A DNA stretch of 64,000 bases, from assembly GCF_041146795.1 (NCBI RefSeq), contig NC_135177.1:24308060-24372059 (forward strand), in the 5' to 3' direction. A program made the position numbers and the translations under genes. Each line of letters starts with the position of its first letter. Within the stretch, counting starts at the first letter, position 1. Below the pieces are notes generated by a model. That model did not search any database. It was not told where the DNA came from and was given only the letters and a program-made list of their open reading frames with translations. This stretch comes from Maylandia zebra. Its lineage: Eukaryota > Chordata > Actinopteri > Cichliformes > Cichlidae. This document shows positions 48,003 to 64,000 of this stretch, piece after piece.

Positions 48003-48275
48003 GGTTAGAGTTTAAATTCTTTACTCTTACACACACAGACACACTTACAAACGCCCCTGTGTAAACATGGGTATAACTACACTCACTTAATGTATAAATA
48101 TATATAAACACTCATTCTCTAAACTTGACATGTGTCTTTGCCCACTGCACTAAAGTGCTACAGTATACAGTACATCTGCTGTACAATCCATTTTATGTTT
48201 GTGAAGACACTCGTGTGTCGGTGAATTGAATTGTATACTGATAACTAATTAATGTAATAAATAAAAAGTTCATTA
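47803..48275 (+). other. mlf2: mlf2 3'UTR exon with polyadenylation signal
   Basis: The acceptor 'tttgtccctccag' ends at 47802. It pairs with the donor GAGAAG|gtaaga at 46726/46727, right after the mlf2 stop. The exon contains a long (AC)n run and ends near AATAAA signals at 48256-48261 and 48260-48265. No coding frame continues. Because the stop is only 4 nt from the junction, nonsense-mediated decay would not be expected under the usual 50-nt rule. Confidence 0.6.
47940..48000 (+). repeat. (AC)n microsatellite
   Basis: About 30 uninterrupted AC units inside the predicted mlf2 3'UTR exon, so likely present in the mRNA. Confidence 0.97.
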
Positions 48276-48279
48276 AACA

Positions 48280-49860
48280 TTGTTAGATAATTGCAAAGTG
48301 TGCCTCTGTTTTGATGTTTTGGGGTTGCATGTCTTAAATTATGGAGTGTTGTTTAAAGAGTTTTCCGATTCTGTATTTTTCCTTTTGTTTTTTTTAAAAC
48401 CCTTGCTTATTCATAAAATGTATTGACAGCTAAATAACGTGTTCATTTGTGTCAATGCAAGTCTACATACACATGCATGCACGCATTCATAGGTGTGCGC
48501 CCTCTTCATCTTCCCTGTGCCACCGTGTCTGCAGGTCATGTGATGTCCAGATGGCACGTTCAAGCGGGGCAGCCAATGAAAAACTTTCCTTTTCTCCAAA
48601 CGCCCCATAGCTTCCCGTCTGCATTTCGCTCGTGCTGGCTGTATCTTTAATTACATCTAAGACTATTTTTAAATGCACATCCTCCCTCCGGCAGCGGCTG
48701 CTCCCGTCTACCTGTCTTCTTGTTTCCTTTAATCCCTATCATTAGATATCTAACGTTCCCCAACAAGGCGCCTTCTTTTCTGCTGTCTTTGCTAAGATGC
48801 ATCCTCCTTGTGGTTGCTTTGTTGTCACATCTCCTGCCTGTCATCCACATGCACTTACTTCAGCTGTATCGCAGCGCTGCTTGGACCTGACAGGAAGCGC
48901 AAATGAACGTTTCATGTATCAGTTTGCTGGGACAATATTTTCATGTCACGAGTGCCTCTGTAGTTATCAGCAGTGAGCAGATGTGTACGCAGCACGTATG
49001 ACAGGACTGCGTGGGTGTAAAGTAGCGGTGTATGTTAAATGCTCAGATGGTTACATTGTTTCCTGCACCCCTATTAATACACAAATCCACATTGCTCCAG
49101 CTCTTCTACTCAATTCCTCCTTCCTATCTCTTTTTCCTCTCTCCTTGCTTTGTTCCCTCCCCTCCTCTGCATCTTCCAATGACTCACATGCTCACCCTCC
49201 CCCCGTGTGTCATACGTTTTCACCCCTTCTCCTCCCACCTCCCCTTCCCGCTATTGCTCCTCATTCGCCTACATTCGCTCACTTTCTCCACCAGGCTTCA
49301 AACAAGCTGCAGGTAACGTTTAAAAAGATTGATCTGTTTCTTCAGTCCCTCCATCCCTCTCATCCCGCTCCCCTCCCCCATCTCCTCGTCGCTACCTGCG
49401 CTGTCTTTTGCGTCTCATCTCTGTTGGTCCGTGCTCTCTGTCACTGACTGAAACGGGCGAGAAATTGAGCTGGTTTGTGGTCTGGAACAGTTTGACAGAT
49501 TTTTAAGTAGGTGCGCATCACTGGTTTCTGATTCATGTCTTTCTCTGTGTGAGTGTGAGCATTTTCCTTGAGAACCTCTTTTTCCACTGCTTTCCATCCT
49601 CAAGGCTGCGTCACTATCACCACAGTGTGTGTTCAAGTGGAAAAGAGGAAGAGAGTGTGAAGTCCTTGTTTTTCATATGAGTGCTTTTGGTATTTCACAG
49701 GCTATTTTCATACCGAGCTTCATCTTCACGCGCAGCTTTGCTTGCTCATGTGTTTCCTTCTCTAATTAAAATAACAGACTGAGTGTATGAGCACTGGATA
49801 AAATCTGCATTTGAAATGAGGCCAATGTTCCCTTGTTTTTATTTATTTATTTATTTTAAC
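48280..49860. promoter_or_regulatory. mlf2-eno2 interval; eno2 leader side
   Basis: No gene frame seen. Pyrimidine-rich text at about 49100-49260. A donor-like 'aagctgcag|gtaacg' at about 49313 could end an eno2 5'UTR exon, to be joined to the acceptor ending at 49862 just before the eno2 start. No TATA box could be assigned. Confidence 0.3.
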
Positions 49861-49863
49861 AGG

Positions 49864-55532
<5,669 letters not shown>

Positions 55533-56026
55533 GGAGTGGGGTGCCAGTGTTCTCAGCAGACAAAATGAGAGAGAACAAAAAAAAAACCCACGCATACATA
55601 TAAATAGTGTCATATTTCCCTGATTAGTTCTATGTGGTGAGAAGTTTACGTGTATCAGCAAAGCACTAAACACACAAAGATGAACTTAAAAGCATCAAAA
55701 CGAATTAGTTTTCACATTATAGCTACAATATATCGATCTAACACTTCAGTGAGTGATAGAGATGATTGCCTACAGCCAGCCTCCACGAATCCTAACAAAG
55801 CCTGGTGGAGGAAAAAAAAATCTACTGAACTACTGAGTCACACTCCCCTTCACGGGCTTGTTAGTTTCTCTCATTTTCCTGAGCCCCCTGACTCTCTCCT
55901 TTTCACTTGCTGCAGAAGTGTTTTGATCTTTTTTGTGCCCTGTTGTTTCCTCCTCTTCCTCCTCCTCCTGTTTAACAGCTTGCTGCAAAGTTGTGTCTGC
56001 TACTTTGTCTGTTCAAAGTGAAGCTT

Positions 56027-56032
56027 AATAAA
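56027..56032 (+). promoter_or_regulatory. eno2 polyadenylation signal
   Basis: AATAAA in 'gaagcttaataaagagatgg', about 495 bp after the eno2 stop. The next sequence is GT-rich (gtgtgtttgtttt), a typical downstream element. Confidence 0.75.
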
Positions 56033-56059
56033 GAGATGGATATATGTTAACTCTAACCA

Positions 56060-58250
56060 AAGATCTGGGTGTGTTTGTTTTGAAGAGAAGCCTCACTGTG
56101 CTTCTTTTTGAGAGGTAAATATAATCGGTTATGGAGCAAAACTAGAAACCCATGTAGCTCTGAAATATTATCTTATAGGGTTTATGATTATAATTTCAAA
56201 CCTGTGGTGAAATAAGGGAATCTTTTAGCACAAATGTTTTTTTTCTATAGGGGTTTGTTTGTTTGTTTCGTGGTCTTTGTGACTGAAACAACTTCTGGAT
56301 AAGAAGAATGAGTTGTTCATACGTAAAGACTTCCTATAATGGTTTGAATATTTCAAGCCTGTTCCGTGCCTCTTTCATGCAGGTAAAAACACTTTTGCAG
56401 GGAAACACCTGTGCATCCTCGACTTTAGCTCCTCCTGCTGCCTCCTCTGTCCTATAGATGCAATTTGGGAATGGATTTCTGGGTCACAGTCAGGAGGACA
56501 CAGAAGACAAGGAGGCACAAAGTAGTAATGAGAAAAGCCCTGTGCCTTTGTCAGGTCATAGTTGCTGTAATGTTTCCTTTTAGTGACCCTGTGTGTTTTA
56601 AGACTTATCTTGTTAGTCTCTTTTTTTCATGCTCTATCCTGCCGTCATTGCGCAGCGTTTGTCTTTTAAGTTAAAGCAACTTTAATTACTTTAATTTAAT
56701 CTGTGTGTGTTTGGGTCAAAGAGTCTCTCCAGTTTGACAGTTTGGTTTCACAGTTCATGCACAACAACAAAAAATGTTAAAGTTGTGTAGCTGTCTTGAC
56801 TTCTTTACACATTGCGACTTAAACAGACTTCTGTGATGCACAGAAATTCATTAGAATCGCATCGTTAAATATAACCAGCTGTCAGAGGCAAACACCTGCT
56901 GTTTTCGTCAACAGTCTGTGTCATAGCAGATCATTTTGATACTACAGGAAAAGCACAGGTATTATTGGGAATATTTAAAAAGACCTGTTGCCGAGTGAAA
57001 AGTGGCTCAAATGTTACATCCACAGGCAGCAGTGCAGCAGCTTTTTTTCATTTTAATATTATTAATCTTTTATACTGCATAAAAAATAGTCTTTAGAAAC
57101 TGTTTTAAACAATGTTATTGCAGCAAGTATCACAGAAGGTAATGACTTTATATAATCTAATACAAAGAAGTTTATATTAGGAGAAGAGACAGTACACACA
57201 CAAAGACAGCTATACATATAGTGGATAGATTAATGTAAAGTGGATGTAGGAGTGGAGACAGTTGAAGCGTGGGCTAATAAACGTGTAAATTATGTAAAGT
57301 AGTCTATTAATATACCAATCTTTTGATAAAGGTATAATAAATGTGCAGACCACTTAGAAAAAAACATCGTAATAGGAAAACTAAACAACCCCTCCAACAC
57401 ACGGCCCGTAATACCCTAAGATATACATTAGATGTACCAGCTTAACACTTTAATACAGTAGAATTAATATATTTCTCAATGACATATGAAGGAACAATCT
57501 CAATAAGCTCTTTTTTTTCTTTTAAGTATACTCAAAAGAAATAAACCAAATAAAATAAAATAAATTGAAATAAATGAGGTTAATAATGAAGTGTGTGGAA
57601 TTTGAGTTCAACAGGATAAAATGTAAATGAAATACAATAAAACATCATGTAAGCTATTTTAATTATGTTTTAGTTTGTTTACTGAATTTGAGATATTTCA
57701 CTGAATGAAGCCATTTTATTGTTATATACTCAGCTTTTATTTAATAACAATAATTGTAGTATTACTATGTAACACTTGTTTACATTGTACTATTTTAATT
57801 TTTGTTGGATTTTATTTGGATTTTAAATGATTACAATTGGAACTGTATTACAATTAAACTTGTCTACTCCTTTTAGTTTTTACCGTGTTTTGTCGTTTTG
57901 TATTTTTTTTTATTGATTTATCAATTTATACATTGCTTTATAAATTTAGCCTGCCTATTTCAGTTTTGTTGCAGGTTAGGGAGAAATAAAGCATGTCTTG
58001 TCTTAAAAGCGGAATATAATGCAGTAAAGTGGCTTTACAAAGTAAAATAGCAAAAATAAAGCAGAATATTGTAAAATAATCTGCCACATTCATGCAGTTT
58101 GAGTGTGTGCACCTTCACTTTATCTAAGTCAATGTGGGTCTTCTATAAGGAACAAAAATAAATTGAAATACAGAACATGTAATTATTAAATTAGTTTAAA
58201 TTGGTTACATAGCTTCACACCTGGCTCTGACAGCTGCACAGGTGTGACTG
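56060..58250. other. eno2-atn1 intergenic stretch
   Basis: AT-rich, with no gene frame or complete transposon recognised. A retroposon-like tail 'gggagaaataaagcatgtcttgtctta' lies near 57975. Confidence 0.6.
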
Positions 58251-59470
58251 CAGGTCAGGTATCAGCTGCACGCGCCGGGCAGCAGAGGGAGCGCGAGCGG
58301 GGCTCGGTTCCTGTCTCGCCCCGGTTGCTAGTGATGATGATGAAGGAACGCTGGAGCTGCGCAGGCGCACCGCGCACAGTCTCCGGCCGGGTTTCCATAG
58401 TTACCACACAATAGGAGACGGGACAGGGGGCTGAGTGAAGGGGAGAGAGAGGGACGGGAGCGGAGAGGGGAAGAGGAGGAGGAGGTCTGCAGAGCCGCTT
58501 GACTGGACACACCGCTGCAAGCTTTCCCCAGACAGACAGGAGCTGCTGGACAGCCTGGCGGACACACAACACGACAGAGATGTAATTGATCGTTTATTAA
58601 TTGCCTAATTAATTCGCACGAGCCTTCTTTGTTAACTCGCACACACTGACATTAAAATGCCCAGTTTCCTGTTTTCTCTTTAGTCCACCTTCAGCAGAAC
58701 CTCTGAGAACAAACAGTATTTGTTCTCGTTGTTTTTCTTCTCCTCCTCTTTCTGTTTCACTGCCAGATAAAACCACAGTTATTCACTGCGAGCCTTTCCA
58801 TACAGTAAAGGTGACTCTGGAGGGACTAGGCAACAGAGACATAGAGACCCTCCCTCTTGATCCCCTCCCTCTTCAGAGTTTTGGCCCTCTGCGCCTCTCT
58901 TCCTCCTTCTCCCTGCCTCACTACTCCCTCCTTCTCCCTCCTCCTTCTCCTTCGCCAGCCTCCCCCTCCCCTCTTCTCTCTCTCTCTCTCTCTCCTTATG
59001 CAAATCACGCCCTCTCCTCTCTCCCTTTCTCTCACCCAACGTGCATCCCTCTCTCTGGCTCACCCCTCCGCTGAAAAAATTTGTGACTGTAAGAACAGAA
59101 GAGAGGGGCATTAAAAAAAAAGTGCAAGTCGTCTTAGAGGAAGAGGGGGGAGTAGGTAGGGTGGGAGAGGGGTGGGGGGCAAAAGAGAAAAGGGGGCGAA
59201 AGGGGGTGGGGAAGAGGCGAGGGTACGCATCAATTTGTACAGTCTTCAGTTGGCACCCCTGTATTTTTCCTACAACGAATAGCAAGAGATTTCCTCTGCA
59301 TTATTGTTATGATCGGAGCCCGTTGCAATATGAGCCAGCACGAGTCTCTGTTGACAGACGACCGGGCTCTGAGGTGTACGTGTCAGCGTGCAACATAAAA
59401 CGACAAAACAGGGAGAGAAAGGAAAAGAGAGAGTGAGAGGAGTGGGAGCACGCATCGCTGGATATTATAG
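58250..59470 (+). promoter_or_regulatory. atn1: Probable atn1 promoter and noncoding first exon
   Basis: GC-rich, CG-containing sequence from about 58260 to 58570, an octamer-like ATGCAAAT at 58998-59005, and a clean donor ATTATAG|gtaagg at 59470/59471. It is followed about 1.8 kb on by the acceptor before the atn1 start exon (cttcttcacag ending 61249). It fits an upstream noncoding exon; the exact start is unknown. Confidence 0.45.
58850..59220. repeat. Polypyrimidine tract followed by G-run tract
   Basis: Plus strand 58855-59035 is nearly pure C/T (repeated ccctcc, tctctc). 59139-59220 is G/A-rich with several runs of four to six G. The open frames seen on both strands here are composition artefacts. 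The two tracts lie within the probable atn1 promoter/leader. Confidence 0.8.
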
Positions 59471-59709
59471 GTAAGGAGAAGGAAAATGGATGCTTATACT
59501 TGTGTGTTTGGAGCTATTCCTGCTGGCCACGCTTGTGCTCTCCCTCCCATTTTTTCTCCCCTTCTTTGTGCATTAATGATCATCCTGCGTTATGGCTAAA
59601 TTATGTCCCGGTGAATTAATGTGAACTGAGCGCACGACGCGCACCCACATTCCAGCGAGGAAAAGGGAGAGCCGGTGCGAAATGCCATGATTCGCCATTC
59701 CATATCATC

Positions 59710-59713
59710 TTTC

Positions 59714-59742
<29 letters not shown>
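59710..59742 (+). repeat. Poly(T) run
   Basis: Uninterrupted T run of about 28 bases. It is flanked by 'gatatcatctttccttt' and its partial inverse 'aaaaaggaagatatg', so it sits in a weak hairpin. In the presumed first intron of atn1. Confidence 0.85.
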
Positions 59743-59748
<6 letters not shown>

Positions 59749-60166
59749 AGATATGTGGAGCGTCTGGAAACAGCACTGCACAGGCATCCATTCTGACTGG
59801 GGAACATGTATGTGCTGCTGAACACGTCTCTTCCCCCCGTCGTGGATGGTCTGTGAAGGCAGACCATAGAGCAGCTTTGGCCGGTCTCCTCTGCATGTGT
59901 ATCAATAACATTAGCAGCAAGAAAGAAGAAAGAGTCGTTGCAGTGCCCCGCTCGCTGGTGATGTAAGCAGAGCAACTGCATGCTGCTGCTTTGCATCACA
60001 TGCAGTGGCCAATTTGTTGATAATATACGTGCTGTGTGCATGCATGTGTGTGCATGTGCGTTAGGAGGGGAACTTGTGGTGTAAATGCAGTTGTTTTCCG
60101 ACCACAACTGAGGACTTGCCAGTGGACCACAGACAGGCCAGTAGCTGCCACCTGTAACTGAGATGC

Positions 60167-60169
<3 letters not shown>

Positions 60170-60237
<68 letters not shown>
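60170..60237 (+). repeat. (TG)n microsatellite
   Basis: About 33 uninterrupted TG units in the presumed first intron of atn1. Confidence 0.97.
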
Positions 60238-60239
<2 letters not shown>

Positions 60240-61357
60240 AGAAACCCACCAGGCAGGCTCTGAATGCTTCTACTTCAGTGTCATGAACTTCGTTGTGTGT
60301 GTATGAATAAGGGGACTGTACATGCACACAGCACGCACTGCATCGCCTCTAAATATGTGTGGAGAGTGTGTACAGTGATGAAGATTTTACTCATAAAACT
60401 GAATCAGTCACTGCAGCATGCACTAATTAATGCATAGCCATGTGTAGTGAGGCTGCTACGGGCTTTACTTGCTTTAAATAAACACACATACAAGCGTATT
60501 TACAGACTCCACGCCACAGCTCTGCTAACTACTCTTTTTTTCTTTCTTTTCATCCAGCGGTGTGCACTATTTATATCCTCATTCAATATACATGAGCCAT
60601 TTTTTCATCATAGTGGTACATGAATGGATGGATTAGTCGGGCCCCTGCGAAGTAGTCTGGCTATGTTGTCGATCAAATGGATAAAAGATCTTGATAGTGT
60701 GTGTTTTCCCTAATGGTTGGCTTGGCTGGATAAATAAGCATGTGATTCTGCTGGCCATAACCAGGTCATGTGGGTTAACCACAAGTGTCTGTGGGTTCGG
60801 GCTGTTGTTGTGAAGGTGGAAGGAGGGAGGAGGGGGGGTGTGGCCGCATATTCCCAAGATGTTTTGCTGGAGTTCTTCTGCAGACTGCGATCCGAAGTGA
60901 AGTCTACCAATCAGCACCTTTTCTGCTCTGCATGTATTATCAGTCAGGGTGGGTTAACCTATTGTGCTGTTAAGGTTTTGGGCTGCTGTGGTGAAAACAA
61001 GGGTGCAGAGGCTGTTTTGAGTCCAGTGGAAAGCAGTTGTGCTGATACAGTGTGAAGCATGCTGGGAATTTAAATGTGGTAACTGGGCTTTTGCAGTTGT
61101 AAACTCAGATGTTTTCAACAATGTCACAAATTCCTGAACCCTGCGCTCAATGATGATACCAAATCTTGCCATCATTTCATGAACTCATGTTACTCAAAGC
61201 CTTGTGTTCTCATTAGGTTTTCCATGTTTTTGTTTATGCTTCTTCACAGGTTTTGGTAGCTCTCCTCGTGTAGTACAGCCCAGTCAGTAAGCAGCTGGAA
61301 CCAGTTCAGTCCCTGCAATGGCTTGTGTTGTAAAATGGACGTTCTAAAGAAGAAATA

Positions 61358-62210
61358 ATGAAAACAAGGACACACAAAGAATCGGTATGCATAAGGCCTA
61401 TGTCTGCTTTCCATGATGATGTCAGCGATTGTGTACCTGCCTAACTCTTGATTACTGCTTCCACATTATAATTAGTTCAATATGTGATCAAATTTCAAAA
61501 TGGCCAGTGTAACTGAGATATAAATTATTTATTTGGTTGCGAAAGGCCGTCTAAAAAACAGATTCCACATGTAAATTTGATTTTTTTCTTTTACCTCCCT
61601 CCCTTCTTCCCTGTATCCTCCTGTTCCTCCTCTCTATTTCCTCCTCTTTTATTCACTACATCTTGTCGTCCTTGTTAAATTCCACCTTGGATTGAACGAG
61701 GTTGACTTCCCTTCAGCCTGATTTAACTCTGTGTTTGCTACAATCACTTCTTTATTTCTCCGTGCATACTGCGATGTTCCTGTATAATTGTCCAGTTTTA
61801 ACACTTTCCCCACATGCCACATTTCCTTCTTTCGCTGCACTTTGCTTCGCAGATGCCCATGCGCAGTGGGCGACGGCGGGGGGCAAGTGAGGAAAGAAGG
61901 GGCAGACGCCCGCACCCCAGCCCCTCTCGCCCTGAACGCAACGACAGACAGACGGTTAGACCCCGCCTATCTTATTATCTCCTTTCTCCTGTCACTGTTT
62001 GGGCCATATATTAACGTGTACGTGTACATAATGAACAATAAAGGCCTTCCTGTGTTTCTTGAATTTTTGTGTGTGAATGTGTTGTCAGTGAATGAGTCAT
62101 CCCTGTGATTGCCATAGATGTACCCCTAGCAGTGTCAGAATTGTTAGAGTCTGTGTTTTACACCGTAGCACTTTGAAATCTTTGATGTTTCATGTTTGAC
62201 ACTCTTGTGT

Positions 62211-62247
<37 letters not shown>

Positions 62248-64000
62248 TGTGTGTGTGTGTGTGTATGTGTGAGAGAGCGTGAGTGCATGCAAGCGAAGCT
62301 TTGTTCTAAAAACAGACCTAGGCCTATTAGGGATTCAAAAGCGTCACTACAGAATTAAAAGTCTTGTGTTGTTTTAGCAAAGAGGTGCTGGTGAGGAATT
62401 GGCTGGAAATCGCTTCAGTCGCAGATCACAAGGGCATGATTCATCAGAGAGTGAGGGGGAGGAACTTGTGTCTCCTCCAAAGAGGCAGAAAGTTCAGGTT
62501 TGTGTTACATTTCATCAACTTGTTATATAAAGACCTAATACAAAGCTTTGATTTAAATGAATCACCTAAAAGGGGACGCCTCAAATAGATATATATTATT
62601 ATTTTCTGCCATCATGTAGATAGCAGATATTACAGTTTAACTTTTTACCTCACCCTCAAATCATCTTTTCTTGTTAGGATTCAGCCCCTACTCCAATTCC
62701 TCCAACATCAACACACTCGACTGACAGCTCAGCTCCTTCCACTGTCCCACCTCCAACCTCAGTTGCCAGCCAATCCCGTGAGAGTGACAATGAAGATGGC
62801 CAATCTCAGGGCAGCAGGAGTTCAGTTGTAGGGAGCCTGGCCAATAGCAGTAGCAGTCTGAGCAGCGGGAGAGATATAGACCAGGACAATCGTTCCTCAT
62901 CCCCAAGTCTTTCCGCTTCCCCTTTGGGCAGCCTGGACTCTGACTCTGATGGCCCCGATTCACCAAAGCAAGGAGACCGGGAGAAAGGTAAAGAGGGGGG
63001 CGCAGGGAAGGTGACAGGAGAGGATAGGAGAGTGCTGCGGGAGGGGAGGGGTGAGGAGCCCTGTGGAGATGGAGAAAAGCGAGATGTGGATGCAAGAATT
63101 GAGGACTGTCCATCTCTTAAGCCCCCCTCCACTCCCTGCTCTTCCTCTGGACTGACTCCCTCTCTCCGTGGAGCAGGAGATTCATCAAATGACAGCAATA
63201 GTGGGAGAAAGTCATATTTCTCCCTGGACTCTAAGCTGATGTGTAAAGTTGAGTACAGTGGACCGACCAGCGTTGATGCTGCGCTAAGCAGCAGAATGAC
63301 TTGCAAAGCCAGCACACAGTGCGTGACCAAGACAACTATCTCCGGAGGAGATTATTCCCATAACAGCCCCAACATTCCCCATTCCCTGCCCCCTCCACTT
63401 CCTCCTCCACCTGCCCTGAAGCCTTTGGAGCTTGGGGCACAAAACATGCCTACTGAGGTTAAGGCAGAAAGAGACAAAATGGAAAAAGGAGACAAACTTC
63501 TGGACAAGTCTCAGTCCACTCCACCTTCTCTGTTGCCACAGACTGGTCCCCAGCCTCAGTCCCAGTCTCAGCCTCAGACCCAACCCTCCTCCCACCCTCA
63601 CCACTACAGCTCCACCGGCTGGCAGGGTGGCACGGCAACTGGTTGCCAGGCTAGCTGGGGCTACACCCGTTACCCTGGCAACCACCACCCACACCAACCA
63701 CAGCACCAGCCCCCAGTTCAGCAGCAGCAACTTCCCTCCGTTTACAACCCTCCATCCTCTCGCCACTCCTCTTCCCACCCCTCTTACCTCCCCCACCCTC
63801 ACCCCCACCCTCACAGGGAGTACCTTCCCAGGTATGCTGGAGGGGGAGGAGACAGAGAGAGGGGGGGTGCAGGAGAGAGGGAGAGGGGAGTGAGGGGGGA
63901 GTGTGGGGGGAGGGAGATCAACCGGGAGTTCTCCGCTCCGATTGGCAACAGTAGTAACAATAGCAGCGGGGCAAATAGTAACAGTCCTTGTGGTGGGATG
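61358..64000 (+). CDS. atn1: Atrophin-1, first four coding exons; continues past window
   Basis: Nuclear transcriptional co-repressor of the atrophin family. Exons: 61358-61384, 61853-61954, 62378-62497, 62678-64000 (open at the right edge); all in phase, about 524 residues visible. The start MKTRTHKES followed by MPMRSGRRRGASEERRG mirrors the short start of mammalian ATN1 (MKTR...MRSGR). The relative RERE begins with BAH/ELM2/SANT domains, which are absent here. DIDQDNRSSSPSLS is the clearest shared motif, followed by Ser/Asp-rich, then Pro-, Gln-, Ser- and His-rich low-complexity text (PHPHPHPH near 63790; short QQQQ at about 63722). No long polyglutamine tract, the expansion site in human DRPLA, is visible up to the edge. 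A possible basic NLS is PPKRQKVQ. A GT at 62994 could end an exon early, but the frame stays open and protein-like, so read-through is preferred. Confidence 0.85.
62206..62274 (+). repeat. (TG)n microsatellite, interrupted
   Basis: TG repeat with GCGCG and TATG interruptions in the atn1 intron 61955-62377. Confidence 0.9.

Noticed and set aside
49032-49447. Ser/Leu/Pro-rich frames upstream of eno2
   Set aside because: Result of pyrimidine-rich DNA; no conserved motif and not joined to the eno2 exons in frame.
58779-59285. 168-residue minus-strand frame rich in Glu/Arg/Gly
   Set aside because: Produced by the pyrimidine/purine tracts at the atn1 leader; pure low complexity.
63284-63814. 176-residue minus-strand frame rich in Gly/Val/Arg
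   Set aside because: Antisense of the Pro/Ser/Gln-rich atn1 exon, which has the family motifs and correct splice phases.

Overview
The window is vertebrate genomic DNA with intron-containing genes, GT-AG splice sites and AATAAA signals. It is most likely from a teleost, probably a percomorph (cichlid-like) fish. The support is compact genes, a Tc1 transposon of typical fish form, L2-type LINE tails ending in 'gcactttatattg...', hAT MITEs and many CA/TG microsatellites. The species cannot be named from the sequence alone. No bacterial or CRISPR features are present.

Layout, left to right. (1) chd4, minus strand, 25-18392: 31 coding exons giving about 1575 residues from the start codon to just past the helicase and SANT-SLIDE-like part. 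The C-terminus lies beyond the left edge. A complete Tc1 transposon (10725-12967), itself carrying a nested hAT element (12095-12725), sits in the intron between the two chromodomain exons. (2) 18.5-28 kb: no gene recognised. This stretch holds a hAT element with a perfect 8-bp target duplication, a truncated L2 LINE, SINE-like and microsatellite sequence, and a thrice-repeated 18-mer near the chd4 promoter. (3) wnt4-type Wnt ligand, plus strand, 28826-31800, 8 coding exons, 358 aa. (4) cdc42-like Rho GTPase, minus strand, 34539-37194, 5 coding exons, 191 aa, with a 5' noncoding exon near 40.3 kb and a decayed Tc1-type transposon in an intron. (5) mlf2, plus strand, 41592-46722, 7 coding exons, 248 aa, with an extra 3'UTR exon. 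It starts head to head with cdc42. (6) eno2 (gamma-type enolase), plus strand, 49864-55532, 12 coding exons, 434 aa. (7) atn1 (atrophin-1), plus strand, 61358 to beyond the right edge; the first four coding exons are visible.

The genes are single eukaryotic transcription units, not an operon. As I recall the human map, CHD4, MLF2, ENO2 and ATN1 lie together on 12p13, while CDC42 and WNT4 are neighbours on 1p36. The window therefore joins two human blocks, which fits retention of a wnt4/cdc42 pair on the 12p13-side ohnologous chromosome.

I found no wholly new biological system. The most useful leads are a candidate unannotated alternative last (or cassette) exon in chd4 (1630-1829), the nested transposon pair with intact transposase, four unrelated short-loop perfect palindromes in introns, the repeated 18-mer by the chd4 promoter, and the mixed synteny. 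All gene models were made by reading splice sites and frames by eye; exon lengths and phases close exactly in every gene.
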